The notes under the pieces: generated by a model
Databases searched by the model: none
Seen by the model: the letters and a program-made list of their open reading frames with translations, nothing else
Told to the model about the DNA's origin: nothing
Translations under genes and position numbers: made by a program
In this document: positions 19,202 to 27,752 of the stretch, in pieces
Numbering within the stretch: position 1 is the first letter of the stretch
Layout: each line of letters begins with the position of its first letter
Assembly (NCBI RefSeq): GCF_030812775.1
Contig: NZ_JAUSTI010000015.1
Span: forward strand, 1 to 64,000
Direction of reading: 5' to 3'
From: Paenibacillus tundrae
GTDB taxonomy: Bacteria; Bacillota; Bacilli; Paenibacillales; Paenibacillaceae
DNA length: 64,000 nt

Positions 19202-20460
19202 TCATTGGATGGCCTTTCGATTACGACTGAGTAGCCCATAGAGAATGATGATAACTACTGGATATAATACCGCCCAGCCTACAAAAGGAAAAATGACTGC
19301 TGTAGCGATGAAAGAGACCCAACTTATCACGACTCCAGCACGATTGCCTCTAAGTAATCGAATCCCTGCTGCGCAACCTCCTAGATAGGTTAGGATAAAG
19401 GTTGCGTTCGGAAGCTGGATCAATGTGGTTAAGGAAACCAATCCCGACCCATAAATGCCGAGAACGAGGATAAAACAGATGGCCAGGAAACCGAGTGCTG
19501 CAATTGGCGTATGGAAACGACCGGATAGACGAGTTAGCCATTGGGGTGCAGCGCCTTGTCTCGCTAGTGCAAATGCCACGCGGGAAGCAGCACCGGTATA
19601 AGCGATGACCGTAGCTGTGCAGATAAATACTCCCGTTAAACCTGCGATTAAACTCCCCCAAGAGCCGAGCGCTTGACTAATAATCCATACAAGAGAAACG
19701 TCTGCTCCACCATGCAGATAACTCTGAGTACCTACTGTGGCAAGAGCCGTTAGGAAATAGAGTACGCCGACAACAATGGCGGCTATGGTCACACCTTTGA
19801 TCGCAGCCTTTCGGGATCGGTAAACTCTTCAGAGAGATGGGATACAGCCTCCCAGCCGATGAAGCACCAGAATAATATGGCTCCTGCTTGTCCTACACTT
19901 ACCCACCCATGGGGCACTAAGGGTTTAAAATGATTGGAATCCAGATGAGGCACAGCGAGAATAAAGGTCATGATCAGTACGGCAACAATTGCGATGACAA
20001 CGCCGATTTGAACTTTGCCGGCGAGCTGCATACCGACGATATTAATGAGGAGTCCCACCGTTAACATCATGGCTGCAATGGCAATACGAGCACCTTCACC
20101 CAGTCCAAGAGCAGCCGTCATATAGCCTGCACCGGTTAGTGAAGCGACTGGAGCACCGATGGGCACAGACATGAGGAAAAACCAGCCGATCATCGTTCCT
20201 GCCCGTGAGCCAAAAGCAAGTGTAACGAAATGAGACACACCACCTGCATTCGGATAACGGGCGGAGAGAAGACCCATGGACAAAGCGAGTGGAAGGATAA
20301 GCAGAACCATCCCTCCCCAGGCTAATAACGAAGCCGGTCCAGCTAGTTCAGCAGCAAGGCCAGGGACAATTAAGACACCCGAGCCGAGAACAGCACTTAC
20401 ATACAGTGCAACCGCTTGCGGCATACCAATGGTTTTTTTGAGCTCGGTTGATGATTGCAT
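19202..20460 (-). pseudogene. APC-family amino acid permease, disrupted by a deletion
   Basis: Two adjacent frames (20460-19789, 223 aa, and 19792-19202, 196 aa) together make one ordinary ~420-residue APC permease of the YjeH type, with about 12 helices in total and an N-terminal GSGVLIVPG motif. The first frame runs into stop after EEFTDPERLRSKV; the second continues the family with (K)AAIKGVTIAAIVVG. In intact members DPxRDFxKAA is continuous, so about 13 nt appear lost at ~19800-19810, shifting the frame. The fragments overlap by four bases (GTGA), so two polypeptides could in theory be made, but the split falls in a cytoplasmic loop and no binding site precedes the second. Predicted inactive exporter or uptake permease. 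Confidence 0.75.
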
Positions 20461-20631
20461 AAGAGAGATGTACCTGCTTTCTAGGTGGGAATAGTGAACC
20501 TGTAACTATGACATTATATAGGAGAAACCAGCGTCTAGTCATTGACGAATTTTGTAGAAAAACAATGTTAGTCCTATGGACAATATGGTAAGATAGGAAC
20601 ATCCCGAGAGAAAGTAAGAGGTGTATTCACG

Positions 20632-21135
20632 ATGAGTAAAGAACTGACAGAAGCGCTGAATGAACAGATGAATTTTGAGTTTTATTCAGCTCATGTATAT
20701 CTTGCAATGGCTGCATACTGTTCCAGCAAAAGTCTAGACGGTTTTGCTAACTTCTTCATTGTACAAGCAGAAGAGGAACGTTTTCATGGTATGAAAATCT
20801 ACAAGTTCTTGAATGACCGCGGACAACGTGCAACACTTGCGGCATTGCCTGAACCAAAGAATGAGTATTCTTCCATGTTGGATGTGTTCGAACATGGTTA
20901 TGCCCATGAACAACAAAATACGAAGAAGTTCTACAATTTGGCGGACATTGCATTGAACGAGCGTGAACACGCAACAATGTATTTCCTGAAATGGTTCATT
21001 GATGAGCAGGTGGAAGAAGAGGCGTTGTTTGATAATATCATTCAAAAGCTCCGTCGCATCGAGAAAGACAGCAATGCATTCTATATGCTAGATGCTGAAT
21101 TTGCTAAACGCTCATTTACAGCTCCAGCAGAGTGA
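20632..21135 (+). CDS. Ferritin
   Basis: 167-residue non-haem ferritin subunit forming a 24-mer iron store with ferroxidase activity. Ferroxidase ligands are visible: Glu in NEQMNFEFYSAHVYL, EEERFH (Glu and His), Glu in HGYAHEQ, and DEQVEEE. The length is typical. Start ATG 20632 follows AGAGGTG by 7 nt. It is monocistronic, ending in a terminator near 21220. I looked for a Fur or PerR box upstream and did not find a convincing one. Confidence 0.95.
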   Translation: MSKELTEALNEQMNFEFYSAHVYLAMAAYCSSKSLDGFANFFIVQAEEERFHGMKIYKFLNDRGQRATLAALPEPKNEYSSMLDVFEHGYAHEQQNTKKFYNLADIALNEREHATMYFLKWFIDEQVEEEALFDNIIQKLRRIEKDSNAFYMLDAEFAKRSFTAPAE

Positions 21136-21524
21136 ATGGTTCGATACATTCGGCTCATGTGATGTGAGAATGATATGAATCCGTCTGAGCTTGTGCGAAC
21201 ATAGATTTACATACAAGAGGCCTGTGCTGTGCAGGCTTTTTTGCGTTGTGTTCTAATTAATTTTACTGAGTCTATCAAATGGGTCAAATTAGGTTAATAG
21301 AATAATATGTAATTATTTATTTATCCTGCAGGGCATTATTCAACTCAAATCTATCATTTTCGTTTTATTTTTTCGGTTAATCTGACAAAAGTGTAACTCG
21401 ACCGTAGCATTTAAAGCGAGATTGATAGGCATCTTTCTTGATAGAATTGGTGTTAATCGCCAAGGGATGCAATGAGAGATTTCTACACCCGGGGAAATAC
21501 AAGACACAAGGGAGACTTCAATTT
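21136..21524. other. Intergenic region between ferritin and deacetylase
   Basis: 389 nt holding the ferritin terminator (21220-21242) and an AT-rich stretch before the deacetylase gene. The frame opening at 21438 reads through part of it but has no binding site and no family similarity before 21525. I see no RNA element here. Confidence 0.5.
21220..21242 (+). terminator. Ferritin terminator
   Basis: Short 5-bp GC stem GCCTG/CAGGC with a 7-nt loop followed by TTTTTT. Confidence 0.7.
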
Positions 21525-22262
21525 ATGTTACATATCCGCAGATCATGGATCACCGCACTTGCTATTCTACTTATTATTCCATTACTTCTACCACAGTCGG
21601 TTTCTGCTAAAGCTTCTTCGAAAGATAACGGAGCTAAGGCTAACAGCAAAATCATATATCTGACGTTCGACGATGGGCCAACAGCACATACGGGGCAGCT
21701 CTTAGATATTCTCGATCAATATCATGCCAAAGCCACATTCTTCATGCTCGGCCCTCACATGGAAACCTATCCAAAAGCGACGAAGCGTATCGTTGCTGAC
21801 GGGCATGGCTTAGGTCTTCATGGCGTAACACATGTTCCGGGCAAGTTTTACAAAACACCTTATACTGCTCTGAAAGAAATGCAACAGGCCAATGTTAGTT
21901 TGAATAAAGTGGCTGGTGTCAAAACAAGTTTGGTACGTACACCATATGGCAGTAAGCCATATATGAAAGCTCCATATCGGAACGTGATGCTTGCACAGGG
22001 TGGATTTCATATGTGGGATTGGAATGTAGACTCTGAGGATTGGAAATACAAGAAAGACCATCAGAGAGTTTACAACAGTGTAATGAAGCAAATTCATAAT
22101 GTCCAAAAAAGTGGAACAACTCCAATTGTACTGATGCACGACCAGGAGGCGACTTTGAAAGTGTTACCGAAAGTGTTGCAAACCCTCAAATCCGAGGGGT
22201 ACAAATTTGAAGTATTGAACAAGAGTGTGCAACCGGTGAACTTTTGGAATGACAAACGATAA
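21525..22262 (+). CDS. Secreted polysaccharide deacetylase (NodB domain)
   Basis: 245 residues with a signal peptide (about residues 1-28, cleavage near SVSAKA) and one NodB domain. All catalytic motifs are seen: TFDDGP (base and metal Asp), HGVTH (metal His pair), RTPYGSKP, DWNVDSEDW and IVLMHD. It should remove acetyl groups from N-acetylated sugars such as peptidoglycan or chitin-like polymers outside the cell. ATG 21525 is chosen because it starts the signal peptide; a GGGAG lies about 10 nt upstream. It is followed 56 nt later by a lipoprotein gene with the same orientation. Confidence 0.9.
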   Translation: MLHIRRSWITALAILLIIPLLLPQSVSAKASSKDNGAKANSKIIYLTFDDGPTAHTGQLLDILDQYHAKATFFMLGPHMETYPKATKRIVADGHGLGLHGVTHVPGKFYKTPYTALKEMQQANVSLNKVAGVKTSLVRTPYGSKPYMKAPYRNVMLAQGGFHMWDWNVDSEDWKYKKDHQRVYNSVMKQIHNVQKSGTTPIVLMHDQEATLKVLPKVLQTLKSEGYKFEVLNKSVQPVNFWNDKR

Positions 22263-22318
22263 GACATACGAATGACGTAGAAATGACATTCAAGGACGGA
22301 TTAGAGGAGGAACACAAC

Positions 22319-23242
22319 ATGAGAAAACAAAAACGATGGGTTATTATTCCTGTTACGACAGCAGTTCTCCTTGCGCTTGCGGGATGTGGTGGTCAAGACA
22401 CCAATACAGCAGCAGAGCACACACCTTCGGCAACCGCTGGAGATCAAATAGGCTCAGGAAACAATAGTATAGACTCCACTGCTAGTCAAAGCAATGCAGG
22501 GGGAGCAACGAGTAATACAGATACGTCCAATGGAGATACCGCTACTACTTCTAATACAGAAACATCTGGAACAAAGAGTGGAAGTGCAGAGACTTCACAG
22601 CATGAGGCTACCATTAGCGATGTAGTTAAAGAAATACGTTCTCAAGTTAAAATGAAAAATGTAGTTATGCCAACTTCATTCAATTTAGAAAAAGGCAAAC
22701 ACTTAGGAGCATATATTGGGACGAATACGGCTGCTGATTTTCAAGTTAACTTTTATGCTACGGACAAGGCTCTACCTGTTAATGATTCATCGCTTTCCTC
22801 CAGTAGCGGTCTAACACCGCTGGCATCCTACGAAGTCAAAACTTACAAGGATCCAGATTCTACAGGAATTTTCCCTGAAACGGATCTGAACAACATCCCA
22901 CAAGAGATGACAGTTGATCTTGGTCACGGCATTAAGGGCATGGTGGAAGGTGCAGCTGGCAGCCAGTACCTGACGTGGATGGAAGGTAGATGGACACTTC
23001 AGATCCGCTCTGTATCCGAGGATAATATGAACAATCCTGGCATTGCGAAGAAGATGGTGGAATATCTAGAGTCACATACCTTACCAGCACCGAAAGACAA
23101 GGGATTCGTTAGCGTGAATTATCCGAGTGGCGGTAAATCGGTGAATGTCGTTATTTCATGGCAGAATGGTCAGCAGATTCACCAATTGAAGACTTCTTTG
23201 GTACCTAATGAAGCACTAGGTATTGTGGCATCTGTGAAATAA
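22319..23242 (+). CDS. Secreted lipoprotein of unknown function
   Basis: 307 residues. N-terminal KQKR then a hydrophobic stretch and a lipobox LALAGC, so it is anchored to the outer face of the membrane. A Ser/Thr/Asn-rich low-complexity linker (about residues 25-100) is followed by a folded domain ending in a lipid- or surface-facing beta region (VVISWQNGQQIHQLKTSLVPNEALGIVASVK). I do not recognise the domain. ATG 22319 has GAGGAGG 9 nt upstream. Its position after a polysaccharide deacetylase suggests an envelope role only by context. Confidence 0.8.
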   Translation: MRKQKRWVIIPVTTAVLLALAGCGGQDTNTAAEHTPSATAGDQIGSGNNSIDSTASQSNAGGATSNTDTSNGDTATTSNTETSGTKSGSAETSQHEATISDVVKEIRSQVKMKNVVMPTSFNLEKGKHLGAYIGTNTAADFQVNFYATDKALPVNDSSLSSSSGLTPLASYEVKTYKDPDSTGIFPETDLNNIPQEMTVDLGHGIKGMVEGAAGSQYLTWMEGRWTLQIRSVSEDNMNNPGIAKKMVEYLESHTLPAPKDKGFVSVNYPSGGKSVNVVISWQNGQQIHQLKTSLVPNEALGIVASVK

Positions 23243-23307
23243 GATCGTTATCCTGGTATCCTAAAAGGCATGTGTAGGACTACTTGGAATCAGAAGATCC
23301 AATAAAA

Positions 23308-23358
23308 AAAAGCTTGGCAGGAATGAGGGGACTAACCTCATTTCCTGACCAAGCTTTT
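23308..23358. terminator. Bidirectional terminator
   Basis: About 20-bp inverted repeat (AAAGCTTGG... / ...CCAAGCTTT) with two single-base bulges and a 7-nt loop, A-rich on the left and T-rich on the right. It separates the lipoprotein gene from the convergent desR. Confidence 0.9.
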
Positions 23359-23389
23359 ATTTCGTTCTTAATGATTTAAAGCGGTGCTT

Positions 23390-23989
23390 TCATTTAAACC
23401 AGCCCTTTTCTTTAGAGCGAGTAATGGCTTCAATGCGGTTGCTTGCATTGAGTTTATTGAGAATAATGGAAATATAGTTGCGTACCGTTCCTGTTGTGAT
23501 AAATAAATGACCTGCAATTTCCTTGGTATTCTTCCCATCTGCCATCAGACCAAGTACAGCGTGCTCACGTTCGGTGAGTGGATTCTCTTCTACATATGCC
23601 TCGTCCACCAAATCCGGTGCAAAGATGCGTCGTCCGTTCATCACTTGGCGGATGGCTTCAGCCAGCTCCTCAATTGGACTATCTTTCAGTAGATATCCAC
23701 GTACGCCGCCTTTCAAAGCACGTTCAAAGTAGCCGGTTCGTGCAAACGTAGTCAGAATAATAACTTTACAGTTCAGACCTTTCATTTCTTCAGCGGCCTC
23801 CAGACCGCTTTTGACAGGCATTTCGATATCCATCAGACAGATATCCGGTTTGAGCTCTTGAACAAGGTCAAGGGCTTCTTGACCATTGCCCGCTTGTCCG
23901 ACAACCTCCATATCCTCCTCCAGATTGAGCAGGGAAGATAAGGCGCCTAACATCATACGCTGATCTTCGGCGATTACGATTCGGATCAT
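23390..23989 (-). CDS. desR: Response regulator DesR
   Basis: 199 residues: receiver domain (phospho-acceptor Asp in ICLMDIEMP, about residue 54; switch Thr in IILTTFAR; Lys in LLKDSP) and a C-terminal LuxR/NarL-type helix-turn-helix (LTEREHAVLGLMADGKNTKEIA). In Bacillus subtilis DesR~P activates the des desaturase gene on cooling. The gene overlaps the kinase gene by four bases (ATGA) with AAAGGAGG upstream. The neighbourhood des-desK-desR makes the assignment firm. Confidence 0.92.
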   Translation of the reverse strand: MIRIVIAEDQRMMLGALSSLLNLEEDMEVVGQAGNGQEALDLVQELKPDICLMDIEMPVKSGLEAAEEMKGLNCKVIILTTFARTGYFERALKGGVRGYLLKDSPIEELAEAIRQVMNGRRIFAPDLVDEAYVEENPLTEREHAVLGLMADGKNTKEIAGHLFITTGTVRNYISIILNKLNASNRIEAITRSKEKGWFK

Positions 23990-25134
23990 TGTTCTTCCTC
24001 CTTTATCGGTTTGCGAACCAGTTTCGGTACTTGGATGGCAATGCGCGTTCCTTCCATGTCCTCTCCAGATTGAATATCCAGACAGCCATTGACGAATTCT
24101 AAACGTTCTTTCATGCCTAATATGCCAGTACCGCGCCGATCTTGTTTACGTGTTCGTTCTATACCTATGCCATTATCCTGAACCGTCAGAATGTTGGCTG
24201 AGGGGGTCTCTTGAAGACGGATGGTGCATTCCGTTGCCTGACTATGCTTAACAACATTCGTAACAGCTTCTTTCAGACACATGCCCAGCACATTCTCGTT
24301 AAGCTGAGAGGTATCCTGCAATTTAGGATTGCCTTCCAATACAAAATCAATGGAGGCCGCCTTCAGAATTTGTTCGGCTCGGAATAATTCGTCAACTAAC
24401 TGAGTGCCGCGCATCGTTGTAACCATCTCACGTACTTCCTTGAGGGCTGTGCTTGCCGTCTGCCTCAGATCATTCAATTCAATTTCAGCTTGGTCTGGAT
24501 TCATACGAAGCAGACGTTTCGCCAAATCGGTTTTGAGGCCGATTAAGGAGAGCTTTTGTCCAAGGGTATCATGCAGATCACGTGCGATCCGTTGGCGTTC
24601 TTCCATTTTGACTAGATCATCTAGACGTTTATTGGCATTTTCCAATTGGCCTTCCAATTGTTCACGCTTATTTTTGTTATACGTACTGACCGGAAGTAGG
24701 ATGGAGGCCATGAGACAGATGAAGACAAACGGAAATTGACTAAGTAGCAATGAGCTTTGATTGATAAAGCCATAATTAATCGTCAGAAAACTGGTTCCCA
24801 GATTCACCGAATATAATGTGATGAATCCTGCTTTATTTTTAATATTTCCAATAAAGAAAGCAAGAAACAAAGAGAAATAAGCATAGTCATAGGCGATAGT
24901 CATCGTAATGGAAATGGCAATTAAAAGTCCGATCCACATGTAAACCTGCCAGCCCTTGGTGATGAAGGCGAGCAGATAACACACAAAGAACACCAGGATG
25001 ATGACAATCCCCGTAACTAAAGTCCACAATTTAGAATATTGGGAGATATAATAGAACGGCAGTATGAAGAAAACAAGCCATACATAGGGGTTTAATCCTG
25101 TGTTTTTATAAAAAAGTTGCGACCACTTCTGAAT
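23986..25134 (-). CDS. desK: Sensor histidine kinase DesK
   Basis: About 382 residues: four or five N-terminal helices (residues ~10-150) that sense bilayer thickness in the B. subtilis protein, a linker coiled coil, a HisKA_3 segment with ERQRIARDLHDTLGQ (phospho-His) and an HATPase domain (KEAVTNVVKHS, DNGIG, GTGILGMKERL). The frame opens at GTG 25176 without any binding site. The strong AAGGAGGAGA site (25142-25151) is 9 nt from ATT 25134, which gives the family-like beginning (I)QKWSQLF, so an AUU start is the best fit. Neighbours des and desR support the role. Confidence 0.9.
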   Translation of the reverse strand: MQKWSQLFYKNTGLNPYVWLVFFILPFYYISQYSKLWTLVTGIVIILVFFVCYLLAFITKGWQVYMWIGLLIAISITMTIAYDYAYFSLFLAFFIGNIKNKAGFITLYSVNLGTSFLTINYGFINQSSLLLSQFPFVFICLMASILLPVSTYNKNKREQLEGQLENANKRLDDLVKMEERQRIARDLHDTLGQKLSLIGLKTDLAKRLLRMNPDQAEIELNDLRQTASTALKEVREMVTTMRGTQLVDELFRAEQILKAASIDFVLEGNPKLQDTSQLNENVLGMCLKEAVTNVVKHSQATECTIRLQETPSANILTVQDNGIGIERTRKQDRRGTGILGMKERLEFVNGCLDIQSGEDMEGTRIAIQVPKLVRKPIKEEEQ

Positions 25135-25267
25135 GGAAATTCTCCTCCTTGGAACTATAAGGCACTGCTCAAACACACTGATTTTGAACCGTGTCTATAG
25201 TGTACTCAAACTTAGCCTGACTGTAGCACGACTTTGGCTTGAATACAAGAAAACGAATCCGACAGAG

Positions 25268-26326
25268 TTAAGGCTTCTCTGTCAGACCCGCTTGGTTGGT
25301 TACACGAATTGTTGGTTGAACATAAGGCTTGCGGGGAAGACTCTTGATCTGTCTGAAACTAATAAATTGCTTAGATTCTTCGTCCCACAGGCGGAATCGC
25401 AAAGCAGCTAGACTTGAACGTAAAGTGATTGTCGTTGCTTTTTGCAAAGGTGGTGTTGAATTATGTGCCTCTTCAAGATAATAGTTCGGTACACGAGGAC
25501 TCAGATGATGCACATGGTGGAAACCAATGTTACCACTGATCCATTGAAGCAGTTTGGGTAGCTTGTAGTACGAGCTTCCTTCCACAGCAGCTTTGACATA
25601 ACTCCACTCATCTTCATGCTCGAAGTAAGTTTCTTCAAACTGATGCTGCACGTAGAACAACCAGATGCCGAAGAAACCAGAGAAGAAGAAAACAGGTATC
25701 TGTACCAGGACAAATGCCTGCCAGCCAATCAACCAGCACATAAGTGCATAAAGACCGATGATGAGAACTGTAGTTAAGTGAGTATTGATGCGCTCTTTGC
25801 GTCGTGCTGCCTTACGATTAAATCGGTAAGCAACGAGGAACACATAGAATGGACCAATGCCAAACATCACAAGTGGATTGCGATAAACACGATAGAACAA
25901 GCGAACCCAAGGGGAAGCGGCTTGGTATTCTTCCACAGTCATAATCCATATATCACCCACACCGCGTTTATCCAGATTACTGCTGGTAGCGTGATGAATG
26001 GAGTGCTCATTTTTCCATTGCAGATAAGGTGTCAGGGTCACTACACCCGTAATGGTTCCCAATATGTCGTTTGCACGTTTGCTTTTGAAGAATGAACCAT
26101 GGCAGCAGTCATGGAAAATAATAAACGTTCGAAGTACAAATCCCGAGGCTACAAGAGCGATCGGTAATGTCAGCCAGTAGGATATGGATAAGCTATAATA
26201 TGCTGCCGCCCACAGCAAGAATAATGGGATCAGAGTATTAATCATTTGTTGGATACTTAATTTGAGATTGTTTTTTTCATAAGGGGTGACTTCTTTTTTT
26301 AATGCCATTTCTTTCGTTTTGCTCAT
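25268..26326 (-). CDS. des: Membrane fatty acid desaturase Des
   Basis: 352-residue acyl-lipid desaturase that introduces double bonds into membrane phospholipid chains on cooling. Three histidine boxes bind the di-iron centre: HDCCHG, HSIHH and HHVHH. Four hydrophobic helices surround them. ATG 26326 (MSKTKE) is chosen because GAAGGAGG lies 10 nt upstream; the earlier ATG 26350 does not have one. The gene heads a minus-strand group with desK and desR, with 130 nt before desK. A sigma-A-like promoter and repeats upstream (26432-26516) are listed separately. Confidence 0.94.
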   Translation of the reverse strand: MSKTKEMALKKEVTPYEKNNLKLSIQQMINTLIPLFLLWAAAYYSLSISYWLTLPIALVASGFVLRTFIIFHDCCHGSFFKSKRANDILGTITGVVTLTPYLQWKNEHSIHHATSSNLDKRGVGDIWIMTVEEYQAASPWVRLFYRVYRNPLVMFGIGPFYVFLVAYRFNRKAARRKERINTHLTTVLIIGLYALMCWLIGWQAFVLVQIPVFFFSGFFGIWLFYVQHQFEETYFEHEDEWSYVKAAVEGSSYYKLPKLLQWISGNIGFHHVHHLSPRVPNYYLEEAHNSTPPLQKATTITLRSSLAALRFRLWDEESKQFISFRQIKSLPRKPYVQPTIRVTNQAGLTEKP

Positions 26327-26431
26327 TAGCGAATGTCCTCCTTCAATCATTACAACTTTACGAGTATGAACTCGGGCTTTAAGTTGTAACTCTCGTTTCC
26401 CGTTAGAGTCTATTTGGGAAGCGTTTTTATT

Positions 26432-26460
26432 ATTGTAAAAGAATCAGCTCGTGACAGTAA
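26432..26460 (-). promoter_or_regulatory. Predicted sigma-A promoter of des
   Basis: Minus-strand TTACTG (26460-26455), 17-nt spacer, TACAAT (26437-26432), about 100 nt before the des start. The -35 is weak, as expected for an activator-dependent promoter. Confidence 0.5.
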
Positions 26461-26463
26461 GTC

Positions 26464-26516
26464 ATAAATGTCATGCTTTATCATGATAAATATCAAGGAT
26501 CGACCATGACATTTAT
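26464..26516 (-). promoter_or_regulatory. Predicted DesR operator cluster
   Basis: Immediately upstream of the des -35 lie a 12-bp inverted repeat, ATAAATGTCATG (26464-26475) and CATGACATTTAT (26505-26516), and between the arms a perfect 14-bp palindrome TTTATCATGATAAA (26477-26490). In B. subtilis DesR binds tandem sites just upstream of the des -35, so the position is right. The sequence match to DesR boxes is not checked. Confidence 0.5.
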
Positions 26517-26715
26517 CATATACAGATAGGATATAAAATGCGTGTATGGCGGGGATCGAAACATATTATTAAAATCCTTTGTACAATTTGTGTAACAGTT
26601 TGTATTTTGTATACAAATTTTGGCGATGACATGGTAGAATCTATTTTGGAGTAAAACATGACAACTTATGAGTTATGAAGTATAGGTTGAATTTTTGATG
26701 GATTGGATGGAATGC

Positions 26716-27558
26716 ATGATGAAGAAAAGAATAACGGATATTTTATTTATTATGGCGGGTGCATTTCTATTTGCGCTGGCTGTTAATCTGTTTGTCATCC
26801 CGAATGATCTGGCTGAGGGCGGCGTAACAGGGATTACGATTATTTTGTATTATCTCTTTGAGTGGTCGCCTGGATTAATGAACTTGCTGCTCAATGGGAT
26901 ATTATTGATTGTAGGTTATAAATTTCTGGATAGAACAACGACGATTTATACGATTGTTGCCGTCGTATTTAACTCGTTATTTCTACATTTAACAGAGAGC
27001 TGGACGATTGATTCGCATGAACTCTGGATTAATACGATTTTTGGTGGATTATTTGCCGGTCTAGGGATTGGATTGATTGTAAGAGTAGGAGGAACTACAG
27101 CAGGGACTGTAATACTAGCTCGTCTGGCAAATAAGTACTTGGACTGGAATATCAGTTATGGGTTATTGTTCTTCGATCTGATTGTAGCGTTCTCGTCTTT
27201 CTTCATTATAGGACCACAAGGATTGATGTGCACGATCGTGATGCTCTTTGTAGGTACCAAAACGATGGAGTTTATTATTGAAGGTTTGAATCCAAAAAAA
27301 GCAGTCACGATAATTTCGACCAAACAGGATGCGATTGCCAAGCAAGTTATTGAGAAGATGGATCGCGGGGTTACTGTTTTGTCCGGGCACGGTTATTATA
27401 CGAAAAACCCAAAAGAAATCCTCTATATAGTTATTAGTAAACAAGAGGTATCCATGTTGAAGAAAATTGTACGTGCAGAGGACGAAATTGCTTTTATTAC
27501 GATTCATGATGTACGTGACGTATTTGGAGAAGGATTTATTGAACTGTCCAAATCATAA
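26716..27558 (+). CDS. YitT-family membrane protein
   Basis: About 280 residues with five or six N-terminal helices (MAGAFLFALAVNLFVIPNDLAEGGVTGI is the family beginning) and a C-terminal DUF2179 domain (about residues 205-275, KAVTIISTKQDAIAKQVIEKM). The family is widespread in Firmicutes and its transport substrate is not established. Several in-frame starts exist (TTG 26695, ATG 26698, 26716, 26719); I prefer 26716/26719, since family members begin MKKR and a GGATGGA sits 5-8 nt upstream. Divergent from des and monocistronic. Confidence 0.85.
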   Translation: MMKKRITDILFIMAGAFLFALAVNLFVIPNDLAEGGVTGITIILYYLFEWSPGLMNLLLNGILLIVGYKFLDRTTTIYTIVAVVFNSLFLHLTESWTIDSHELWINTIFGGLFAGLGIGLIVRVGGTTAGTVILARLANKYLDWNISYGLLFFDLIVAFSSFFIIGPQGLMCTIVMLFVGTKTMEFIIEGLNPKKAVTIISTKQDAIAKQVIEKMDRGVTVLSGHGYYTKNPKEILYIVISKQEVSMLKKIVRAEDEIAFITIHDVRDVFGEGFIELSKS

Positions 27559-27709
27559 TGGGAATTAAAATGAAATATGTGAGAGCTGTGGTGTCTACAC
27601 ACTGCAGCTTTTTCTATGGTGAGATAGATTAGATTGTATATAAAGTCACAGACGAATTTACAGACAAAACGCTGTACACACCCCAATCTCGATGCTATAT
27701 TGAATACAA

Positions 27710-27730
27710 TTAGTTAATAAACTTAACTAA
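27710..27730. promoter_or_regulatory. XylR-like ROK operator
   Basis: Perfect 8-bp inverted repeat TTAGTTAA/TTAACTAA separated by TAAAC, 8-10 nt before the ribosome binding site of the ROK regulator. Its outer TTAGTT/AACTAA arms match the XylR operator pattern of Bacilli. Autoregulation of the ROK regulator is the simplest reading. Confidence 0.65.
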
Positions 27731-27752
27731 CTATTATAAGGAGGTGATTCAG

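Larger units (their letters stand above)
26327..26715. other. Divergent intergenic region des / yitT-like
   Basis: 389 nt between two divergent genes. It carries the des promoter, a cluster of inverted repeats at 26464-26516, and AT-rich DNA before the YitT gene. A leftward promoter (-10 TACAAT at 26437-26432, -35 TTACTG at 26460-26455, 17 nt apart) fits des. I cannot assign the rightward promoter. Confidence 0.5.

Noticed and set aside
19202..19792. Treating the two APC fragments as separate small transporters
   Set aside because: Together they give one normal-length permease and the junction lies in a conserved loop, so a split gene is more likely.
20535..20600. Fur or PerR box before ferritin
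   Set aside because: A short GTCCTATGGAC palindrome is present but does not fit either consensus.
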